Below are positions 1-14,600 of a stretch of DNA of 64,000 nucleotides, piece by piece. Each line of letters starts with the position of its first letter. The stretch's first letter is position 1. The stretch comes from Camarhynchus parvulus (taxonomy: Eukaryota; Chordata; Aves; Passeriformes; Thraupidae). The stretch spans positions 61,681,993 through 61,745,992 of the forward strand of contig NC_044573.1 of the NCBI RefSeq assembly GCF_901933205.1. The letters run 5' to 3'. Under the pieces are notes generated by a model. The model saw only the letters and a list, made by a program, of their open reading frames with translations, was not told where the DNA came from and searched no databases. The position numbers were made by a program, and so were the translations under genes.

Positions 1-2744
1 TTTTCATATTTCAACTTTCTTATGGATCAGAACTTTTAAATGTATATGTTTAAATTATCAACCACATTACACTGAGGTGCTACCATTTTGTAACTTGTCA
101 GATACCTTTTCCCTAAATCTCAATCTAAAAATGTCAGTGACAAAATCCAAACTTCCCTTTTCCTCACTCATCCTATCAGCTACTAAACTTCATCTTAGCC
201 TCTTTATTACCTCCATTAGGGAGAAAAAAAAAAAACCAAACCAAAACTAATACTGTGCACACAATCTGTCTCCCATCTTACTCTATGCATGCCCTTCTTG
301 GTAATTAATTTTTCTGACTCCTTTGTTATTGATGTTTGAAATCACTCAGGGTCTGAGGATTTTATTTTAATTAAGGACAGAGAACTAAGATGTTGATCTG
401 GTTTATTTCTGGCAATTGGCTAGTCTGATCAAAAAGTCGTGCCTTTTGAAAAGTTGCAGTTAGGGGAAAATGACAGAATCAAATGGTGCTAGCTATGATA
501 CACATTTAAGAAGGGGCTCCAAGCCCCCTGCCTCCAAGACTCATACCAAAATAGTTACCCAGGCAGGAGATAACAGTCAGACCTTACACCTCAGGGAGCC
601 AAAGGAAATAGTTTGTAAGACGTGGATAACTGTTATCGCCGCTGCCACATCTCGGCTTTTCTGTGAGGTACAAATGGCACCTTGGGGTAAGTCAGCTTCT
701 TTGTGCAGCTCTGCTTTTGGGTCACCAGGTCTCACACAAGGGCCTGGACCAGGGGACAGCATCACAGCAGCTTCTGAGCCCCTGCAAATCACAACTCATG
801 GGAGTCACGCATGTGATCCTGTGCCACGGCACTGAAGGGGTAAACAACCAAAATGAAATACTCCATCAGCAAAACACTGAGTGGCAGAACAATTTCCTAC
901 ACCATAAGTTTCATATTATGGGAAAAATCATTTGCCTTTGGTCTTCTTTATGGGGGAACTCTCCAAAAGTTGAACAATTCCGCAACAATACTGGTCACCA
1001 GAGCTTGCTGTTCTGCTCAATCACTGTTCTCCATTTCATGCTCTTTTCCACTAATGGTGGGTATGAGATAGTCATTAGTAGGAGTAGGTAGATTGGCCTT
1101 CCCCCACCCTTTCCCTTAATCTTGTTACAAAACAACCAGGAAATTGATATTACCCTGAATGTAATCCTTCATTCCAGTGTCTCTTTGCAAAGAGAAAACA
1201 GAACAAATCATAATATCTCTTCCTGTCTGTAGTACATGAGGACAAATGACAACAAAAAATGCTTCCACTCTAAGCCTGCTTAAAGATTATATTTTAGTCC
1301 AGTGATAGGAGTATCATCACAAACAGCAGTAAGAGCAAAAGAGCCAATAATCTGACCTGCCCCCAAAACCAACCAAACAAATCAGCAAAACCCCCAAACA
1401 ACCCCAAAATATGCAATCTGGCTTCAGGTAAGACAATGTGAAATTCTGCTGGAATAAGATTTTAAATAAATACCTGGAAAAGACAATATGGAAATACAGT
1501 TTTAAATAATTTAAAAGGACAAGTGCCTGAAAACTACATGAAAATCAAACATTTACACACCAGATTCTCAAACCAAAGAAAGAATATATAAAGAATAAGA
1601 GAGACTGAAAAACAGAGATATTTGCAGTTATTTTACCAGAAGCTAATAAAACAGGTGACATTCCACTATGGAGCTAAAAGCTTCCAAAAAAAACAAATAA
1701 ACAAACAAACAAACCAAGCAACCAAATTGAACAAAACCCCAACATATTAGTAATATCAGCTTCCTTGTCTAGAAATTTCACAAAACATCTCTGAAATTGC
1801 AAACATATGAGTAGAACAAATAACTGCGTAGGCCAGCCCAAAGGCTTTAAGTGTATTAATGAAGAAATCACCAACTTTCTGATGATTTCACTTGATCCTT
1901 GTTTAAGTTTCCACTCTGAAAAATAGTAAACAAATCTGTAAAAGGTTGATGCCCAGTAGGATATGATGGTTTCCCAGGACTGTGCATTGAACAGATTTCT
2001 AAAATCATCAGAACCCACAGGGCTACAGATTTTAATATAAGTACTATTTGCTTCAGTCATTTGCAGACAACAGAGAATTAATTTAAAAGGGCGATGAAGG
2101 ACAGGATTGGTTTTTTTCCCCAGCAAGCCTGTCTGTCCCACAAACAAGATTGGGAATGCAGGGGGAGGGAGGGAGGGAAGGAAGCAAAAGGCTGTGGAAG
2201 TAAATCAGCTATGGAAGGAAATCTTTCATAAAACAGAAAACTAGAGCTTGATGTAATAATAATCCAGTTTGTACAGAGAAGTTCTGCACACTTTTGATTG
2301 CCGCTATCTTGGCAGATAAGGAACTAATCTGCTAGAAACAAGCTGGCTAGGCTAGTCAGGGGTGGTAATTAAAAAAACCAAAAAGCCAAAAAGGGGGGCA
2401 AAAACATCCATTCTTGCAACATAAAAACAAACTGTCAATGTGAAAATGCTCAAATGTCAAATTTAAAAGGAAAATATTACAGACTCGCTGATATCCAGAA
2501 CCATAAGGGTAGGTGGGGAGGAGGAAAATATCATCATAAGCTGATCAAAGAGCCTGGGTTGAAGGTCTGACATATGCAATCTTGCAAGGAGTTATCACTA
2601 ACCAGTCAGAGCAGAAATAATAAGCCAGGTTCTGCAAAGCCAAAGAAAGCAATGTGCAATGGTTTCATGTCAAAATTTATTCTGTCCCTTTTGGTTTGCT
2701 TTGATTTGGAACTTCCCAGATCCATGTGCCCACAGATACAATGT

Positions 2745-2791
2745 GGCAATGCACCTATACATCAATAGGTTTCAATGCACCTATACATCAA
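2745..2791 (+). repeat. 26-bp tandem duplication
   Basis: The 21-base string CAATGCACCTATACATCAATA occurs twice at a 26-bp offset, the copies being separated by GGTTT. The two copies are identical, so the duplication looks recent. Confidence 0.8.
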
Positions 2792-5700
2792 TATGTGTGC
2801 ATTACACTATTGATTACACTCTTGTTTTACAGAGCAAAAAGGTTTCACCAGTTGGTTTTCTTACTGTTCAAGTGCTACTTGAAAAGCATTAAAGTGAATT
2901 CTGAGTCCCTTTGTACCATTGATGCTGTGTCTCCCAAACTCTGGTGACTGGTAGCAGTTGCTCTGCACTTAGCTTAACATCTTTCTCCTGCTATAAATCA
3001 TGCATCTTCAGTAGTACTGATGAACATGTGGGCCTCATTATGTTTCTCAATTATGAGCTTTCTGGAGGCAGGTGAAAAAATAGGGAAAATGAAATACCAA
3101 GGAAAAAAATACATTAAATGAATACTCAGATTGCCCACATTATGAGGCTAGGAGATGCACATGCAACATCTTGTTCTTTACTCATCATGATATTCCTTTT
3201 AGTTAATTAATTGCATTATAATCCTTCAAGCAGGCCTCCGGAGTGTTCAAGATAAACCATACCTACTACTCAAAGCAAGTCAGTAGAAAATAGTGTGGCA
3301 CAGCATTCGCGTATTTTTGAACACAATCACGTATTTTGGAAAAGATTGCGTGTGTTCAGAAGACTGCAGGTGCCACTGAGATCCAGTAGGCTGGGGACAA
3401 AGCAGGCTCCAATTCTTACATCATCAAAGCATTTTGACTGGTAATGTCTTATTCTGTGAAAAGCACGTTCTCCTGCCAGAATTAGCCCCATGTCTGAATT
3501 TCTGAAGGATCTAAGAATTGCTATTGTGCTTGAAAACCAAAAGAAGTGATGAATTAAGAGAATCCATATCCTGAAAAAGTTACCTGAAATATTTTTCTTC
3601 CCATTTTTAGTGCCAGCAACGCTTCAGGATTAGTGATTGTATGACATAAGAGCTTTGAAAGCAGCCTAATTTCAAAGCATTAAATACTACAGTGTTGCTT
3701 TGAAAATTTAGTTTTAGACAGAGATGATTACATCAACTCCAATATATGGAAGAGCATGGTAGTAGTGGTGTTTTTGTAGTGTGTAAAATCCATGTTAGAT
3801 CTCAGGACTCAGCATAATGAAAACACACTAAATGATAGTAAATGAAGCAAAGAGCATATGGCATGTAAGGAAGGTAGCAGAAGGGTACAGACAGTCAAGA
3901 TACCTCAGTGAATCAGACAGCTATAACCCTGGTCAGCACAGCAGACTGCAGCCTCAGCCTACCTGCTGGCACACTGGCAACAGCCTTAATGGTTTTATGG
4001 AAAGATATGGAAAAGGCCAACTTAAATAAAAATTGTGCCAGTGAAATAAGTTCTTTCCTGTGCATCTGAGCTGTAAGAGCTTGTGTGGTTTTTTTAGCAG
4101 AGGCAGGGCAGGAGCAGAATCTGCAACAGGGCAGACAAGCACACAGGTCAGCAACAGAGCCACTGACCGTTCACTTGCAATACTTTATCGCCTGAGAAGC
4201 AGGCTGACTCCTTGATAAAGCATCCCTCTTTCTAGGTCACTTGGCTGAAGTTTGCTTTGCCATACTCTGCTGAGAACAGCTGACAGCCTAATAGCAGTGC
4301 TTCTCCAGCTATTGATTCCCTGATTATTTTTTTTTCCCTGCAGACTCACTGTATATCTACTTTATTCTGCACATCTAATGAATACATACAGCATTGTAAA
4401 TAAATGGTACAGCATTTCACTGATGTTCCATCAGAGCAGCGAAAAGAAGGTAACAAAGTGAAAAAAGCAAGATTTAGTAAAGGGTTCTTCTGCCCCCTAC
4501 TCTGGATCACACCCAGCAAGGCACAAAGACACGTATGCCAGAGCGGTGGCACTCTGGGCTCAGGACACCACAGGCCTTTAGCTGTGCCTCCCTGAGGAGA
4601 TCATGCTCAGCACATTTTCAGGTCAAAAGCAGCAACATTCTGCTCTGTGGCCCTCCCAACCTCAGCAGCGGCAGCAGGCAGCCGCAGTTTAGCTCCAAGC
4701 ACTTACCCTCACAGCAAAAATCAGGCACTTTGAACAGACATATGAAGAATGACAACAGCAAGCTACAGAAAATGCACATTATCATAAAATTAGAACCAGA
4801 CCCTTGTCAGGATTGCCACATGTTGCCAATAATATTCACTGTAAATGATCAGAGGTAGCATTGGAGAACAGCAGCAAAACAGACCCCCAAAGGAATAGCA
4901 GGCCCTCTGTGCTACAAATTACCTAGTGTAAATCCATGAGCTCCAGTATCAGATCCCTCATCTAATCTATCTGTCTACAAATACCTACCTTTTAGATATA
5001 AACTTATCAACAGATTTGTTCTTTGAATGCATTCTGATTGTTGCCCTAAGGTCCATTCTACACTCACTTCTGTATTTTTAAATTCTTAATTTAACACATC
5101 CTGTACCACCCATTGACTTCCTTTTTATCCCTGCTGAGAGGGAAAAAAGCCTGAATTACACAGACATTCAGTGAGGAGTAAATTTCTACTCTTGTTATTA
5201 TCAATGACTCTCAATGAAAACTGCAAAGCTGTGATTCTTAACTTACTTCATAAGTAAGCTACAAAATGCTTTTTAATTTCTATAAACTACAGTCTCATAA
5301 TCAACTTGTAAATTCCACTAGAACAAACTTTCAGTGATGCAAATTACCATCATATGCTCTTCTTGCAGTATATTTCTTTAACTTTCTTTCAGAATTTAAT
5401 AAAATCCACATATTGCATTCATTCAAAAACTAGTGGTTTTTCCTAATTCCATCATATGGGGACTGGAAGTTCATTTTTGAAGGCCAGTATTTTTGCAAGG
5501 GAACAACAACTTCATGGATCTCACCAAGTAAATCTGTGGTTTAAAATCAACTGTATCCAAAATGTACAGCAAACAGAAACTGTGGCTATAAACCCCAATG
5601 AAATTACATCCTGGTATATTTCAAGTCATACATTTAAAACTGAGCTATCAGAAAGCAATGACCACTTCTGAAAACATGGTCATTAATCCTCCTAAAACAT

Positions 5701-7719
5701 TTTTCTAATGATTACAATTATATCCATCAAAAAAGGATACCAGAAAGACAAAGGGTTGTATTTTTAAATATACAGAACATATGATAATACATCAGCTGAC
5801 ACCGGAACTTGCTTGTGCTTTTGAATCACTTGTAATCTCCAGCTGCTCTCAGCTACCTGTGTTAACCACCTCCAGCTGCCCCAAATACTGTCCCTATCCT
5901 TTTCCCACTTTCCCCTTTCCCCTACACTAAGGACTCTCACTCTGCTCTGTTTCTCCTGCATCTTCCCTGCTCCCACTGTTCCCTTTCCTTTTCTTCCTTC
6001 CTACCTGGGAAGTCCTTCAAAGGATTAATGATATTTAATTATTCTAGGAAGACTCAGAGGAAGAACATTGCCCTGAAGGGCTGCCAGAAAACCAGCATCA
6101 AACTTAATGTCAGGCCTTGTATTATTCAGCTGCTTAACCTACCAATTAATTATACAGTAAATAAAAACTATTTCCATGGGGAGTCAAAGTGCAGTCCTGA
6201 CAATCTTGCAGGCAACTACACATCTCCAGATCAGGGACAATCACATTATGACAAACTTTGTGATTAATGAATTTAGGATATTCAGGTAGCGTGACAGCTG
6301 CAGTATTGCCGGTGGCCATTGCTCTGTAATTCCACAGCTGCTTAAACCTATGAGTGACTCATGGAAGGGACCATGACTACAGACCTTGGGCCTGTTGATG
6401 AAATTTTGGACTCAGGATCTTCTTTGCCCAGAATTCAAACCAATCACTTTAACAGAGACTGAACTACCTTTGTGCATCTGCTATGCTATTGGAGGGGTAC
6501 CCAGACAATGTCAGGAATGTTTTAGCAACAGCACCCTCAGGAACTCAGTAACTGCTTCATGAATCAAGCTTCATTCCACCAATATCAGAGAAGCACCAGC
6601 CAGATGGGGACTCCACAGCATTTGGCTCACCCCCACTATGGACACATCCCTTGTGACTTCCCCTGGCCTTAGGAACATCTAAGCACTTCCCCCCTCTGAG
6701 CTGGAAACTGCCAGGGACCATGACAAATACTTGCTATGGCTAATCACATCCCATTAACAGATCCTGTTGGCCTGACTGCCAGTATCTTAGAAAATCCAGT
6801 GTTATTCCTATTTCTTTAGTCTAACCAGAGGTTTTTGCTGTCAAGAATGAATAGAACAATCAGTATGAGGTTCTCTGAATAAGGGGTAACATTAAGGCAC
6901 ACAAAGGTATTTTCAATTTGAGTAAGAATGAAGTACTCTTCCAAAAGATGTTATCCAAGACTGCGTGATGTAACATCACACAGTGATTTTATTAATCACT
7001 CTGTCAGGAACAGAGGGACTACCAGAATTTGATACACACTCTAAAAATTTACATTTGTCTTATTTAGAAAGTGACAAAATAATCTTTATTTCAAAATGTA
7101 GACTAGAATGTTGCCTAACAGTTTGTAAAGTCAGATGAAAATCATTCCAACAATTACATTTTTCTCCAAAAATTAATTATGCAATTAGAAGTTTAACAGC
7201 TTAAGTTCATGTTTGTTTCATATTTTAAAGAACCACATCTCATATACTGAACAAAACCACATGCCAGAGATTACAAGTACACATGAGAAATTACTCTTGC
7301 TTCAAAATCACCATTGGTCTCACCAGTCAAACCTTCTTAATTTACAACAGCGTTATCAGCTTAGACATCAGGCATTTTTCACTCCAAGGCTGTTGATTTA
7401 TGAGGAGAAGTTGGACTCCTGACATGGTTTCTGCTCCACTAGCCACATCTTTCTTCCATACATGAGCTGGTAATCTAGGGAGGATGTCAGACCTCACTTG
7501 AAACAGTACCAGAATCTTTATAACACACATCCCACCTGATGTGCCTACGTACAATGAATATCAGGAACTGCTTCAAATGTGTCTCTGAGGTAGAAGAGCA
7601 ATATCCAGAAGAGGTTGACAGATGACAGCACCACCTGACTTCAATCCACTTGGGTTTTTTTTCTGTGTCAATGCAATAAAATGTTGTTTTAACTTGCTTT
7701 CAGTCATGCCAAATGATAC

Positions 7720-7925
7720 CAAATGAAGGAAGAGGCAGCCTGACACCCACAAAGCAGAACAAGGAACAGGGAAGAAAAAAGGCTGTAAGAAGAAAAATGA
7801 GGCAGGACTGAAATGAAGAAGGAGGCCTGGAAGAATGGGAAGGATCAGGGTGGGTGGGAATGAGGAAAGTAGAAAAAGAAGAACAGATACAGCGAGGTAT
7901 GAAAAAGGGCTTAGATGATGTGGTC
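7720..7925 (+). repeat. Purine-rich stretch
   Basis: About 200 bp in which the plus strand is strongly A and G biased (GAAGG, AGAAAAA and GGAAGG type runs). There is no regular unit. It is low-complexity sequence rather than an identified element. Confidence 0.4.
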
Positions 7926-10732
7926 CAGATAGACTAAATTGATACTAGGAGGGAGAGACATCATAGTTTATCACTTCTAATACTGCACCATATATTGGAG
8001 CAGAGCTCTTTGCCTCTTTATTTTAAGGGGGCCAAATTAGGAAAGCGAGTGAGTTAAGAGTAGGTGGGTTGCAAGGATACAACAGATGGGACGTGGACAA
8101 ACCTAGTACAGAAGTGGGAAGGGAAAAATGACACCCTGTGCAGCACAGATGAAGGAGGGAGACATTTGGTGCAGTATGAGGCAGGATACTGTAAGTCTGA
8201 TGATGTCACAGGAGATGCTGGGATGCTGGTGTTGAAGTCCTGCTGTCCTCCAGTGTGTTTGCAATACACTGAGCACTGTTCTAGATCCTGAAGATGCTGA
8301 AAACTCAGGAAATTGAAACCATAACTAATATTAAAGGCTACCCAGGAAATGGAAGCTTTCTTTCCCATCCCAAGTTTCCACTATACCCCTTGGTTCATAT
8401 GAGAGGTTCTAAGGTTACTAATAGCAGATCATATGACAGCCAGAAGAATGAACAGAGCATGTCATCAGTGGCAAGAACTTGCTATTTTGAGCAGCTATTT
8501 CTGGAGGTAGGACATTTTGACAAAAGGATTCTTAACTGCCTGCTGAGAGCAGGTAACGCTGAAGACTTGCAGCTCCATTGTCAAGCTCCATGTTTCACAG
8601 GAAGCATCGTTTGGCTTGGGATGGACATCTCTGCATGACCCAGAATCAATGAAACCATACATCTTGCATGTTTCAGCGCTCCTCAGCTGCCAGCACACAG
8701 CTGTGAAATCCATCCACAGAGCACTCTGCAGGCACTGCACACTACTAATGACTGATGTGAGGGAGGACAAACAGCATACAACAGACTCTGCACACCCCAC
8801 TAACAGCTAACAGGGGTTGAAATGGAGGAATTTCATGTCAGTGGTCAGTGCACAACGTGTAGTGTGCACTTCTTAATAATAATAATAATTAAAGAAAGCT
8901 AAACTTTTGATACAAAAGTCTGAAGAAAATGCATATGCAAATTTTAGAAAAATGTCAAGAGGCAGCCTCTGCAGATTTAATTTTTGGAGATTATGATACA
9001 CCACTAAGATATGCATGATGATATTGTCTTTAATCATATGATTGCATAGTTCTTAGCACATATTTAAAACATACTAAAAGTAGGTGCATTACCTTTAAAA
9101 AAAATGAGAACCAAAATAATTGGACAGAATTCTGGATTATTGCTTCAGAAGTCTCTTTATTCTTGTATCCCTGTGTATCAAAAGCTCTGGCTACCTTTTC
9201 AAGTCAGAATCTTGCTAGGGAAAATAAAAGTAATTTTAAAAATCTAATTTTTTTTGCACAATTGAGGACTTCTTAATAGTAAATTTGAAAGCTACCTTCA
9301 ATAGAAGAGCAAACTTGAGGAATCACTTTTTTCTCTTTTTGACCTCTGTGTTCTGCCATTTTTAAAGTCAGAGATGTAATTTATAAGTAAATTTTTCCTG
9401 AATATCAGCTCAACCATTGAGAAAAAGTAAATATTTTAAGAACAGTATATAACAATTTGGCAAGAATATCTAAGTACTATTTAAAGAAGAGTTGTAATTG
9501 AAAAGAATAAAATATTAATCAATTATAACTTTTATAGTATGTGCTACAATTTCTCGGCCAAAGTCAAGGAATAAATGAAACACTGAAAATATTTGAAGCT
9601 AAGCATACATTTAGATATACACTACGTGGTGAAAAAAAAAGTACATATTAAAATTAATGCTACCAATTGCAATTTTTATCTTTAATTAAAATCTGAACAC
9701 TACCCTCTGAGAGATTTCTTGAAATAGATAGATTGATTAGCCCAAAATAAAGGTGTTAACCCAGACTGTGTTTCACTCCCAGAATAGCTATAGATTTGAT
9801 CACTGTTGCTCTAGATTAACATGTCTGTATATTTTTCGAAAATTAATACACCAGACCAAATTCACATATGGCTTAGCAATGAGCATTTCAAAATACTTGT
9901 TTCAATTGGAAAACATGGGTGGTTCACTTTGATCATTCCAACAATATTTATTTCTGTGCCTTGAAAATAATGTTGAAGAAAAAAATTCTCAGACGAATAT
10001 TTTGCATTCAGAAATCAATTGACACTGTACTTCAGTACAATTATTTATCACAGCTTAATCAAAGTCGCAACTTCAGATTTTCAGTTCATATGAAATGCAG
10101 AGAGATGGCTGTCCTTTAAATATTGTAATGAGTTAGATTAGCATTGTAAAAGAGTCTGAAGATGCAATGCACTGTAAGAGTATACATGCACAAAAAGAGC
10201 GAGAGTGTTTGTGAGCAAGAGAAACTCACACTTTTCTAGACTGGCCCTGAGAAGTTAAACTCTACATGTCAGTTACAACATCACATAGATGGTAGCAAAA
10301 CAAAGCCATTTTATACTGTCATAGAGCTTAGAGATAACAAGCTGGCACTTGTGAACAGATTTCTAAAATGAACAGGCATGGTAACTTGTTTCCTCAACCT
10401 TCAGTTGAAGGATGACCACTTCAAAGCCAAGTCACCTTCTCAACTCTGTTTTCAAGACTGCTATAATCTGAACTTCCATCTCTCAGCAGGCATCCTACTG
10501 GCTGCAAACTACAGTGCTTAAGAAAATTTTCAAATCTACAAGAGCAGGTTCTTAATACTTTATTGTTTGCCACAAACCTTTCATGTAGTAGGCTGCAAAA
10601 GATAAGGCAACATGAAGGGCAAAGGATACTTTTGCTTTCCAAACAGTTATCAATAACAGGGGTGGTGCCTCTGAGATACTATACTTAAGGGGAAAAATAA
10701 TAAAAAAAACCCCACAAAACCTGAGCAATTTT

Positions 10733-10737
<5 letters not shown>

Positions 10738-10765
<28 letters not shown>
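10738..10765 (+). repeat. (GA)n microsatellite inside the LTR
   Basis: Fourteen or so uninterrupted GA units at the left side of the ERVL-type LTR. Such a tract sits at the equivalent place in related copies, as far as I recall. Confidence 0.8.
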
Positions 10766-10770
<5 letters not shown>

Positions 10771-11465
10771 TGAGGCCAACAACTCTGCAGACCCCAAGAT
10801 CCGTGAAGAAGAGGAAGGAGGTTCTCCAAGCACCAGATCAGAGATTCCCTGCAGTCCATAGTGCAAACTATGGTGAAGCAGTTGTGCCCTTGCAGCCCAT
10901 GGAGGTCCAGGGGGCAGCAGAGCAGTGCAGTCCCTGGAGTGCCGCACTCCCTGGAGGCCCCAGCAGTGCCCAGAGGAGGCTGTAACTGTAGAAACCCTGG
11001 AACAGGCTCTTGGCAGGACATGTGGACCCATGGAGACAGGAGCCCACAACAGAGCAGGCTTGCTGGAAGGACTTGTGGCCCCATGGGACAGCCCTATTGG
11101 AGCAAGGGGCCTGAGGCCCTGAAGGACTGCACCCCACAGAAGGGACCCACTGGCACAGCTTGTGAAGAACTGCAGCCCATGGGAAGGATTTATGTTGGAG
11201 AAGTTGGTGAAGGACTGCCTACCATGGGAGGGACCTCAGGCTGGAGCAAGGGGAAGAGTGAGGAGTCCTCTCCCTGTAGAGGAAGGAGCAACAGAGACAA
11301 TGTGTGATGAACTAAATGCAGCCACCATTCCCTGTCCTGCTATGCCACAACAGGCAGGGAGGAAGTAGAGAATTTGTCAGGCTTGGAAGAAGGAACGGCT
11401 GGGGAAAAAAAGTGCGTTTAGGATTTGCTTTTTATTTCTCATTATCCTACTCTGATTTGACTGGT

Positions 11466-11471
11466 AATAAA
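11466..11471 (+). terminator. AATAAA polyadenylation signal of the LTR
   Basis: A canonical AATAAA within GGTAATAAATTG in the 3' part of the ERVL-type LTR, in LTR sense orientation. It is antisense to NKAIN, so it should not terminate that transcript. Confidence 0.6.
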
Positions 11472-11639
11472 TTGAACTAATTCCCCCAAGAGACAGTCTG
11501 TTTTGCTCTTGACAGTAACTGGTGAGTGATCTCATCCTGTCCCGATCTCAGCTGGCAAGCCTTTTGTTTTATTTTCTCTCCCCTGTCCAGGAAAGGAGGG
11601 AGAGCAATAGAGATACTTTGGTGGGCAACAGGCATCCAC

Positions 11640-14600
11640 AAATTATTACTTATCAGTGTTCCTTAAAGAGAGAATAACTTGTACATGAGTAAACAATCCC
11701 ATAAGGATATATTTTAAAGATGCTGAGATAGCACCTATCATGCATATAATTACCCATCTGTTTCTACAAATTATATTTAACATAATATTTAATCCCTTCA
11801 TATAGAAAAGGAAGTCAGGTAGGTATGTATGCTTCAAAATTTTATCAGGAGATGGTATCGAAAAAAAAAGGAAGAAATTAAAAGTAGCCAGGAAACTGTT
11901 TTCTGACACATTTCTTCTTTTTTTGACAATATTTACAAATGCTAACATAGGTGAGCAACAGGAAGTAAAAAAAAAATCAAAACTGGAAAAGATCCCTGAC
12001 TGAGGTGTTTGCCAAAGTTATAAGCAGCCTAAGTTTTACAAATGGCAAACATCATCTTCTGATTAATTTTTATTTGTATAATAAGAGAAATAAAACTAAG
12101 ACAAGGAAAAGAAAATAAAACAGATGTGATTACAGGAATTATAGCAAGCAGCACAATTCCAATGAAGTAATCATACTTTTTATTACTGGTAGTTTGGATG
12201 AAAAACTGAGGCAAGACAGCAAAGCTACTACACTAATGTTTTTGCCAATGAAAACAAAACCATCATGGTGGCTACCAATAACTTCCTTTAATCGCTTGTC
12301 AGGCTTCATGGACTGGCAATTGCAATTGAGACTCTATAAACTAAGACTTTCAAAGCTGTCAGAAAGGCATTCAGGTGTCCATTTTGTATTTAAATTTTAG
12401 CAAATTTGAGTGACTGAAAACAGAGGCAGCTTTCAAAAACTTGAGTCTTGCCTTCACAAACTCAGAACTGGTCTGCTGAAAGCACATTTGCCTGGGTTAA
12501 GACACAGGAAACATGAAGATCACTGACCATTGATAAAACCAGAAAGCACAACACCCATCTGACAGTACCAGAACTGTACTTAGGAAGACTGTAGGTCATA
12601 AAGAGATACATTTCAACTGTAAGAGTCTGGGGCTTTTCTTGTGGTGTTAGTGGTGTTTTGGGTTGTTCCCTTTTCGGTCTGGCAGACAGCAGTAAGATTA
12701 AAACAAAGCAATCAGATGGGCTGGCAAGAAATAAACCACGTCCTTTTTCTACCTCAGATTCAAAGAAAAGTGCAGCTAAAGAGTAGGATGGGTCAGCAAA
12801 TGAACTGGTCAGCTCTGTCTGTGGGACACCAGGGATAGAATCATAGAACGCCTGAAGTTGGAAGGAACCTACAAGAATCATGTAAAATATGGGACAGTGA
12901 TCAACAAAAACACCATTGTGTGCAAAACATTGTCTAGCCACATTTAAAAGAACACCTAGGAAAGATGACTCTAAAAAAAAAAAAATCTTAATTCCAACAT
13001 CAGAGTATTTTCATCAGGTCTGGACATTGCCGTAAGGAGAAATACTCAAAGGCAAAAGCCCACATTCTGGCAAGGAGTGACACTGCTCTGGGTGCTGCCA
13101 CCAGCCCTTCCCGTGTGGCATTCCACATCTGAAGGATCTCACACAGTCTGTGGCAGGTGACACGCTCATGGCACTGCCCTGCACAGGGCGTGCAAAGCTA
13201 AGAGCATGAGCAGAAAGGAGCAATATTAAGACAATCATCACCCTGTCCATATGAAAACTTATTCAGAATTTCTCCTAAGCACACAGAACTCCAAGTATAT
13301 TTATTTATTGTTATTGTTGAAACTGACTTAATGTCTCACTGAATAAAATCAGACCATGAGAAGTAACTGAGCAGAAGAAAGCAAGCTTAAGACATTTTCC
13401 CCTTGTGAAGCTTTTTTTTAGATAACTACTGATGATGATAGAAAAAAACATAATTTAGAGTGTAAGGAAAAAAAAAAAAAAAACCAAAAAGAAAAAAAGT
13501 TAAGCTTGACCTTTTTACCATAACCTTGTTTTCCCAGACAAAGCAACTTGGTGTTGTAGCAACAGTAGTCTTTATAAGGGAACTTCCAGGGACTTTAGCT
13601 GATATTTTAATAAGACCTTTTGCTTCATAAAGAGGCTTTTGTCCTGGAGCTTGAATCTACTCTTTTGGTAACAGAGATGATTAATGCAGCTAATCTTTGA
13701 ACCACTCTACTGAAGAAAAAAATTAAATAAGATCAGTCCTGAAAGGGAAAGCATCAGGGGTTAAGGACTGAGATCCAGTTCTCACTCCTTGATGTCATCA
13801 TTCTGGGTGAATGACTAAGATTACTTCTACCTGACTCTAAACCACACTAAACAAATTCCCAGAAGAGATCTGTTATTAATATTATTTATGTATCTTATAA
13901 CTCCATCACAGAAAATTAGTAGAGTGATCCAAAGAGCTGAGTCCAGGCACATTTCTTTAGGGAATTCTTCTATTTTACATAGAGGGAGCTCAGGCATCTT
14001 CTTTCTCTGTCTTGTTCTTGGTCTGGGCTGAATAAGAGCTGGATAGCTCCCATTGGTCCTGAGCTGCTGGCAAGGGTACTCACTCTGAAAAGGGCTGAGA
14101 AATGAAGACTTCAGCTTCTCAAGAGGGCAAACAAACAGATGTTTTTTTCTTGTGCACATAAACTAACAAGTCATTTACTATATGAAAACTGGGCAGGGCT
14201 GCAGCCACCACTATTCCTTCTCCAGACACAACATGACAGAAAGGACCAAGCCTCATCTCAGGGATGACAGAGCAACCTCAGTTCCTGACTCAAGCACGGA
14301 TTGCAAGTGTGGATCTTAAGCCCATGTAGGCATCTCATGTGTGCAGCGGGTGGTCAATTAAACCCAGCCAGGAAGGGGAATGAGAAACCTTCCACACCCT
14401 CAAAATAACCCAGGAGTACTTCTGCCTGCTCTGCATGCCCTGGTCACAGCAGACAAACCCAGCAAGCAGCCCATGTTAGGACCTAAGGCACATCCATGGA
14501 ACTGATTGAAACAGCTTCCACTATACTGACTATTTCTTAGCTTACCAAGTAGCTAAAGCAGGAAAGTATCCAATCTTTAGGTCTGAGAAGCAGCTAAAAT

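Larger units (their letters stand above)
1..10725. other. Intronic block without recognised gene
   Basis: AT-rich sequence with no exon or clear transposon recognised. It holds A/C-only low-complexity tracts (around 230-247, 1355-1411 and 1686-1735), a purine run (2160-2185), a 26-bp tandem duplication (2745-2791), a pyrimidine-rich stretch (5860-6005) and a purine-rich stretch (7720-7925). The 157-codon open frame on the minus strand at 1674-2147 is close to what chance predicts in this much DNA. The patch at 6290-6790 is moderately GC-rich and could be an old unrecognised element. Confidence 0.5.
10730..11638 (+). mobile_element. Solo LTR, avian ERVL-type endogenous retrovirus
   Basis: I recognise this as a long LTR of a family common in passerine genomes, in plus orientation, antisense to NKAIN. 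Features seen in order are a (GA)n tract at 10738-10765, a GC-rich body with recurrent CCATGG modules, then the AT-rich stretch CTCATTATCCTACTCTGATT, an AATAAA signal at 11466-11471, and a 3' part containing TCTCTCCCCTGTCCAG. It ends near GGCATCCACA, a little short of the expected LTR terminus. No gag, pol or env sequence flanks it, so it is a solo LTR left by recombination, with truncated or eroded ends. The open frames inside it are not genes. Confidence 0.8.

Noticed and set aside
10552..11307. Open frames of up to 165 codons around the LTR
   Set aside because: They lie within or across the edge of the ERVL-type LTR, which is non-coding, and overlap on both strands.
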